The position numbers were made by a program, and so were the translations under genes. Shown here in pieces: positions 5,465 through 6,734 of a stretch of 6,734 nt of DNA; within the stretch, counting starts at the first letter, position 1; every line of letters begins with the position of its first letter. Where the stretch lies: contig JBAZTO010000086.1 of NCBI GenBank assembly GCA_041661865.1, forward strand, positions 1-6,734, given 5' to 3'. This DNA comes from JBAZTO01 sp041661865. Lineage in GTDB: Bacteria; Planctomycetota; Phycisphaerae; SM23-33. The notes below the pieces were generated by a model. The model was not told the DNA's origin. It worked only from the letters and a program-made list of their open reading frames with translations, and ran no database searches.

Positions 5465-5573
5465 ATACAGCAGGTATCGCGCCTTAACAATCTGCTAAGG
5501 CACCCTGTTGCGTCTGGCCCTGAGGTGCTGCTTCCGGGCAGTCGTGGAATTTCATTTCTCTCCGACAGTCCAG
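5465..5573. other. Noncoding stretch between ISKra4 and the acetyltransferase
   Basis: I see no gene here on either strand. The only structure is a small palindrome, GCCTTA (5481-5486) with TAAGGC (5496-5501) around a 9-nt loop. It has no following T-run and does not show attC architecture. The attC expected downstream of the acetyltransferase cassette is missing, which implies a deletion beside the IS. Confidence 0.4.
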
Positions 5574-6014
5574 TTACCACCATTTTTCGCTTGAGGCACA
5601 TTCAAGGCTGCGGGCGTACAGGCAAGCTGTGCCAACCCTGTAAAGTCCTGCCACTCTGGTAAGATACCTAAACCCTCTAGCCTCGTAGAACGCCTTTGTC
5701 GGCGCGGTTTCCTCCGCAGCAAAGAGATACACCAGCCTTGGCTCTATTCCGTGTTCACGCATGAAGGCGACCATGTCCTCCAAGGCTGCCTCAAGCAAAC
5801 GACTGCCCCATCCCTTCCGCCTGTTCTCTTCTTCGGCGATGCCGAATCCACTGATCTCTGCAATCCCCTGACCGATATTGGCCAGGCGCCACACCAGCTC
5901 TCCTTGGCACTGGCCGCTATCGTCTTCCAAGATAATGGCGTGCTGGCCATCGACGTACGGCCGAAACTCCTTGCGCCCGTGATGATCTCGGCTGTGCTTC
6001 ACTTTGATCTGCAT
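5574..6014 (-). CDS. GNAT-family N-acetyltransferase
   Basis: The 146-residue cytosolic protein follows the GNAT fold. A strand region (QHAIILEDDSGQCQGELVWRL, 24-44) is followed by IAEISGFGIAEEENRRKGWGSRLLEAAL (51-78). The latter contains motif A, RRKGWG (65-70), the acetyl-CoA pyrophosphate-binding loop. The C-terminal YLFAAEETAPTKAFYEARGF (96-115) is the classic motif B with the N/T-xxAxxFYxxxGF pattern. The frame opens 48 nt further up, but the ATG at 6014 is preferred because GGTGGGAG precedes it by about 6 nt and the upstream codons overlap the remnant of the preceding gene. It lies 51 bp after that gene's stop, inside the same cassette region. The acceptor substrate is unknown: it could be a small molecule, an antibiotic, a peptide or a toxin target. 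Confidence 0.8.
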   Translation of the reverse strand: MQIKVKHSRDHHGRKEFRPYVDGQHAIILEDDSGQCQGELVWRLANIGQGIAEISGFGIAEEENRRKGWGSRLLEAALEDMVAFMREHGIEPRLVYLFAAEETAPTKAFYEARGFRYLTRVAGLYRVGTACLYARSLECASSEKWW

Positions 6015-6065
6015 AATGGCTCCCACCCGATGCTGAGAAATAGCTTCTTGATCGCTTGCCATTGG

Positions 6066-6215
6066 CTAACGGTCAATCCGCACAGCGAAATGCTTCCGCG
6101 CTGCCACTAACCACTCTTCATAGGTCTGCTCAAGACAGTCTCGATCTGAAGAAACTGCGAGAAGGAGATCCCACTGCTCCTTGCGGTACCATGCAAATCC
6201 CATTTTCGGTTTCAT
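6066..6215 (-). pseudogene. Small cassette hypothetical protein, probably internally deleted
   Basis: A 49-residue ORF runs from the ATG at 6215 to TAG 6068-6066, with FAWYRKEQWDLLLAVSSDRDCLEQTYEEWL as its bulk (residues 7-36; the part to note is WYRKEQW then TYEEWL). This pattern is typical of a widespread family of roughly 80-90-aa hypothetical proteins, frequent in integron cassettes (recollection, no family name recalled). Those proteins normally continue with a hydrophobic strand, a WC-containing helix and a final GKxRSxF-like segment. Here a stop follows FAVRIDR, but in another frame just downstream PLANGKRSRSYFSA (from 6073) resembles that final segment. A small internal deletion with frameshift would explain both. 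An in-frame TGA five codons upstream of 6215 limits the start. Confidence 0.5.
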
Positions 6216-6314
6216 GCGAATCTGTGCTCATCTGGTGGCTGATCCATACAACCGCAACATACCTTCATCTTGTGGACTCTGCCGAATGAATGCCAGCCTT
6301 CTTTGTCTTATGTC

Positions 6315-6370
6315 GTCCAACGTTCGGCATCAGCCGCCGCGCGCCAGCGCGGTCGGCTGCATGCCCCCCG
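6315..6370 (-). repeat. Partial attC site (attC3), truncated by IS3 copy 2
   Basis: The core GTTGGAC (6321-6315) fits GTTRRRY exactly and opens the cassette carrying the hypothetical protein and the acetyltransferase. On the plus strand, GGCATCAGCCG (6326-6336) pairs with CGGCTG-C-ATGCC (6354-6365) around one extrahelical base (6360). An inner CCGCGC/GCGCGG stem with a 4-nt loop is offset by an unpaired T (6353). These two unpaired positions match those of attC1. The outer inverse core is absent because IS3 copy 2 starts at 6371, five bases beyond the stem. Confidence 0.75.
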
Positions 6371-6414
6371 TGTCAGCTTGGTTGTCGCCCGGATTGGGGC
6401 TGAGGCCGGGGCTG

Positions 6415-6461
6415 GCCGGCTCCCCCGGAGGCGAGCGTAGCGAGCCGTAGGGGGAGCCGGC
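6415..6461 (+). promoter_or_regulatory. Leader hairpin of IS3 copy 2
   Basis: GCCGGCTCCCCC (6415-6426) and GGGGGAGCCGGC (6450-6461) form a perfect 12-bp stem with a 23-nt loop identical to that of copy 1. Here the stem lacks the 2-nt bulge of copy 1, so the pairing is kept despite the indel. Confidence 0.5.
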
Positions 6462-6521
6462 GGCGGAGCACCGACCGGGGTCCCGCAGCACCCATTCAGG
6501 GGGCGAAGCGAGCGACGAGAG

Positions 6522-6734
6522 ATGGCGTATTCGGACGGTTTACGGGCCCAGATGGTGCGCCGGCTGGCGATGCCTGGCGGGCCCAGTGCGACGGCCCTGG
6601 CCGAGGAGGTAGGGATAGCACAACCGACCTTGTCGCGCTGGCTGCGCCGCGCCGGTACCTTTGGGGCAGGAGGCCCCGCACCCCTTACCCCGGCAGGCCC
6701 GACGATGACCGCGAAACGGCCGCAGGACTGGAGC
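6522..6734 (+). CDS. IS3-family OrfA (copy 2), partial
   Basis: The first 71 codons of a second OrfA are present, cut by the window edge. The helix-turn-helix region (ALAEEVGIAQPTLSRWLRRAG) is intact. Against copy 1 there are 8 synonymous and 5 amino-acid-changing differences (F to L, T to M, V to I, S to G, Q to P), so the reading frame has been kept under at least mild constraint. The ATG is in the same context (GACGAGAG directly upstream). Whether the rest is intact cannot be seen. Confidence 0.88.
   Translation, partial: MAYSDGLRAQMVRRLAMPGGPSATALAEEVGIAQPTLSRWLRRAGTFGAGGPAPLTPAGPTMTAKRPQDWS

Larger units (their letters stand above)
6371..6734 (+). mobile_element. IS3-family insertion sequence (copy 2), left end only
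   Basis: The first 364 bases match copy 1 (1125-1490) from the same TGTCA tip. By eye there are 16 substitutions and one 2-nt indel: 3 substitutions in the 151-nt leader and 13 in the 213 nt of orfA. The divergence shows two separate insertions rather than a recent duplication. Both copies point the same way and enclose the cassette region. The element runs off the window. Confidence 0.9.

Noticed and set aside
5481..5501. Palindrome GCCTTA...TAAGGC as a terminator or minimal attC
   Set aside because: The stem is only 6 bp with a 9-nt loop, there is no T-run on either strand, and the ends do not fit GTTRRRY with an extended hairpin.
6064..6070. GTTAGCC on the minus strand as a cassette core between the hypothetical and acetyltransferase genes
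   Set aside because: It breaks the GTTRRRY pattern and no paired arms lie upstream of it. It remains possible as a decayed junction.
1..6734. Integron integrase, CRISPR array, tRNA or rRNA genes
   Set aside because: I looked on both strands and found no tyrosine-recombinase motifs, no regularly spaced direct repeats and no recognisable structural RNA gene.

Overview
This is an accessory, insertion-sequence-rich stretch of a GC-rich bacterial genome. Gene-sized, intact functions are few, and most of the window is mobile DNA or the remains of genes broken by it. Nothing identifies the host beyond a bacterium of environmental type. IS256, IS3 and ISKra4 elements together with integron attC sites suggest a proteobacterium or a similar Gram-negative lineage, but that is inference.

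Layout. (1) Positions 1-577, minus strand: an IS256-family transposase remnant, cut by the window edge, carrying an amber stop and missing its N-terminus. (2) Positions 578-964, plus strand: the C-terminal half of an RraA-like aldolase, abutting the IS256 remnant at a deletion junction. (3) Positions 1010-1123, minus strand: the C-terminal tail of an unrecognised protein, cut by the next IS. (4) Positions 1125-2857: a complete IS3-family element with 23-bp imperfect inverted repeats, a leader hairpin, orfA, an A9 slippery run and orfB. (5) Positions 2859-6370: a gene-cassette array read on the minus strand, described below. (6) Positions 6371-6734: the left end of a second, diverged copy of the same IS3 element in the same orientation, cut by the window edge.

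The array is the most informative part. Read on the minus strand (right to left) it starts with a cassette beginning at about 6320, just after an attC whose distal arm was replaced by the second IS3 copy. This cassette holds a small hypothetical protein (6066-6215) and a GNAT acetyltransferase (5574-6014). An ISKra4-family element (about 3931-5464), encoding a 48-aa ORF and a 429-aa transposase, separates it from the next cassette and has truncated a second attC. The next cassette, 3901 to 3148, is complete: core site, ribosome binding site, a 220-aa protein with a PD-(D/E)XK-like motif, and a textbook 58-bp attC. The last cassette starts at 3147 with a nucleotidyltransferase (GS...DID motif) whose 3' part is lost next to the first IS3 copy. 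No integron integrase is present in the window, so this is either a distal piece of a chromosomal integron or an orphan attC cluster (CALIN).

The genes form no pathway. The shared theme is cassette capture followed by repeated IS attack, and at least two different IS families have ends lying inside attC hairpins. The two features most worth following up are the intact PD-(D/E)XK-like cassette and the attC-associated insertions.
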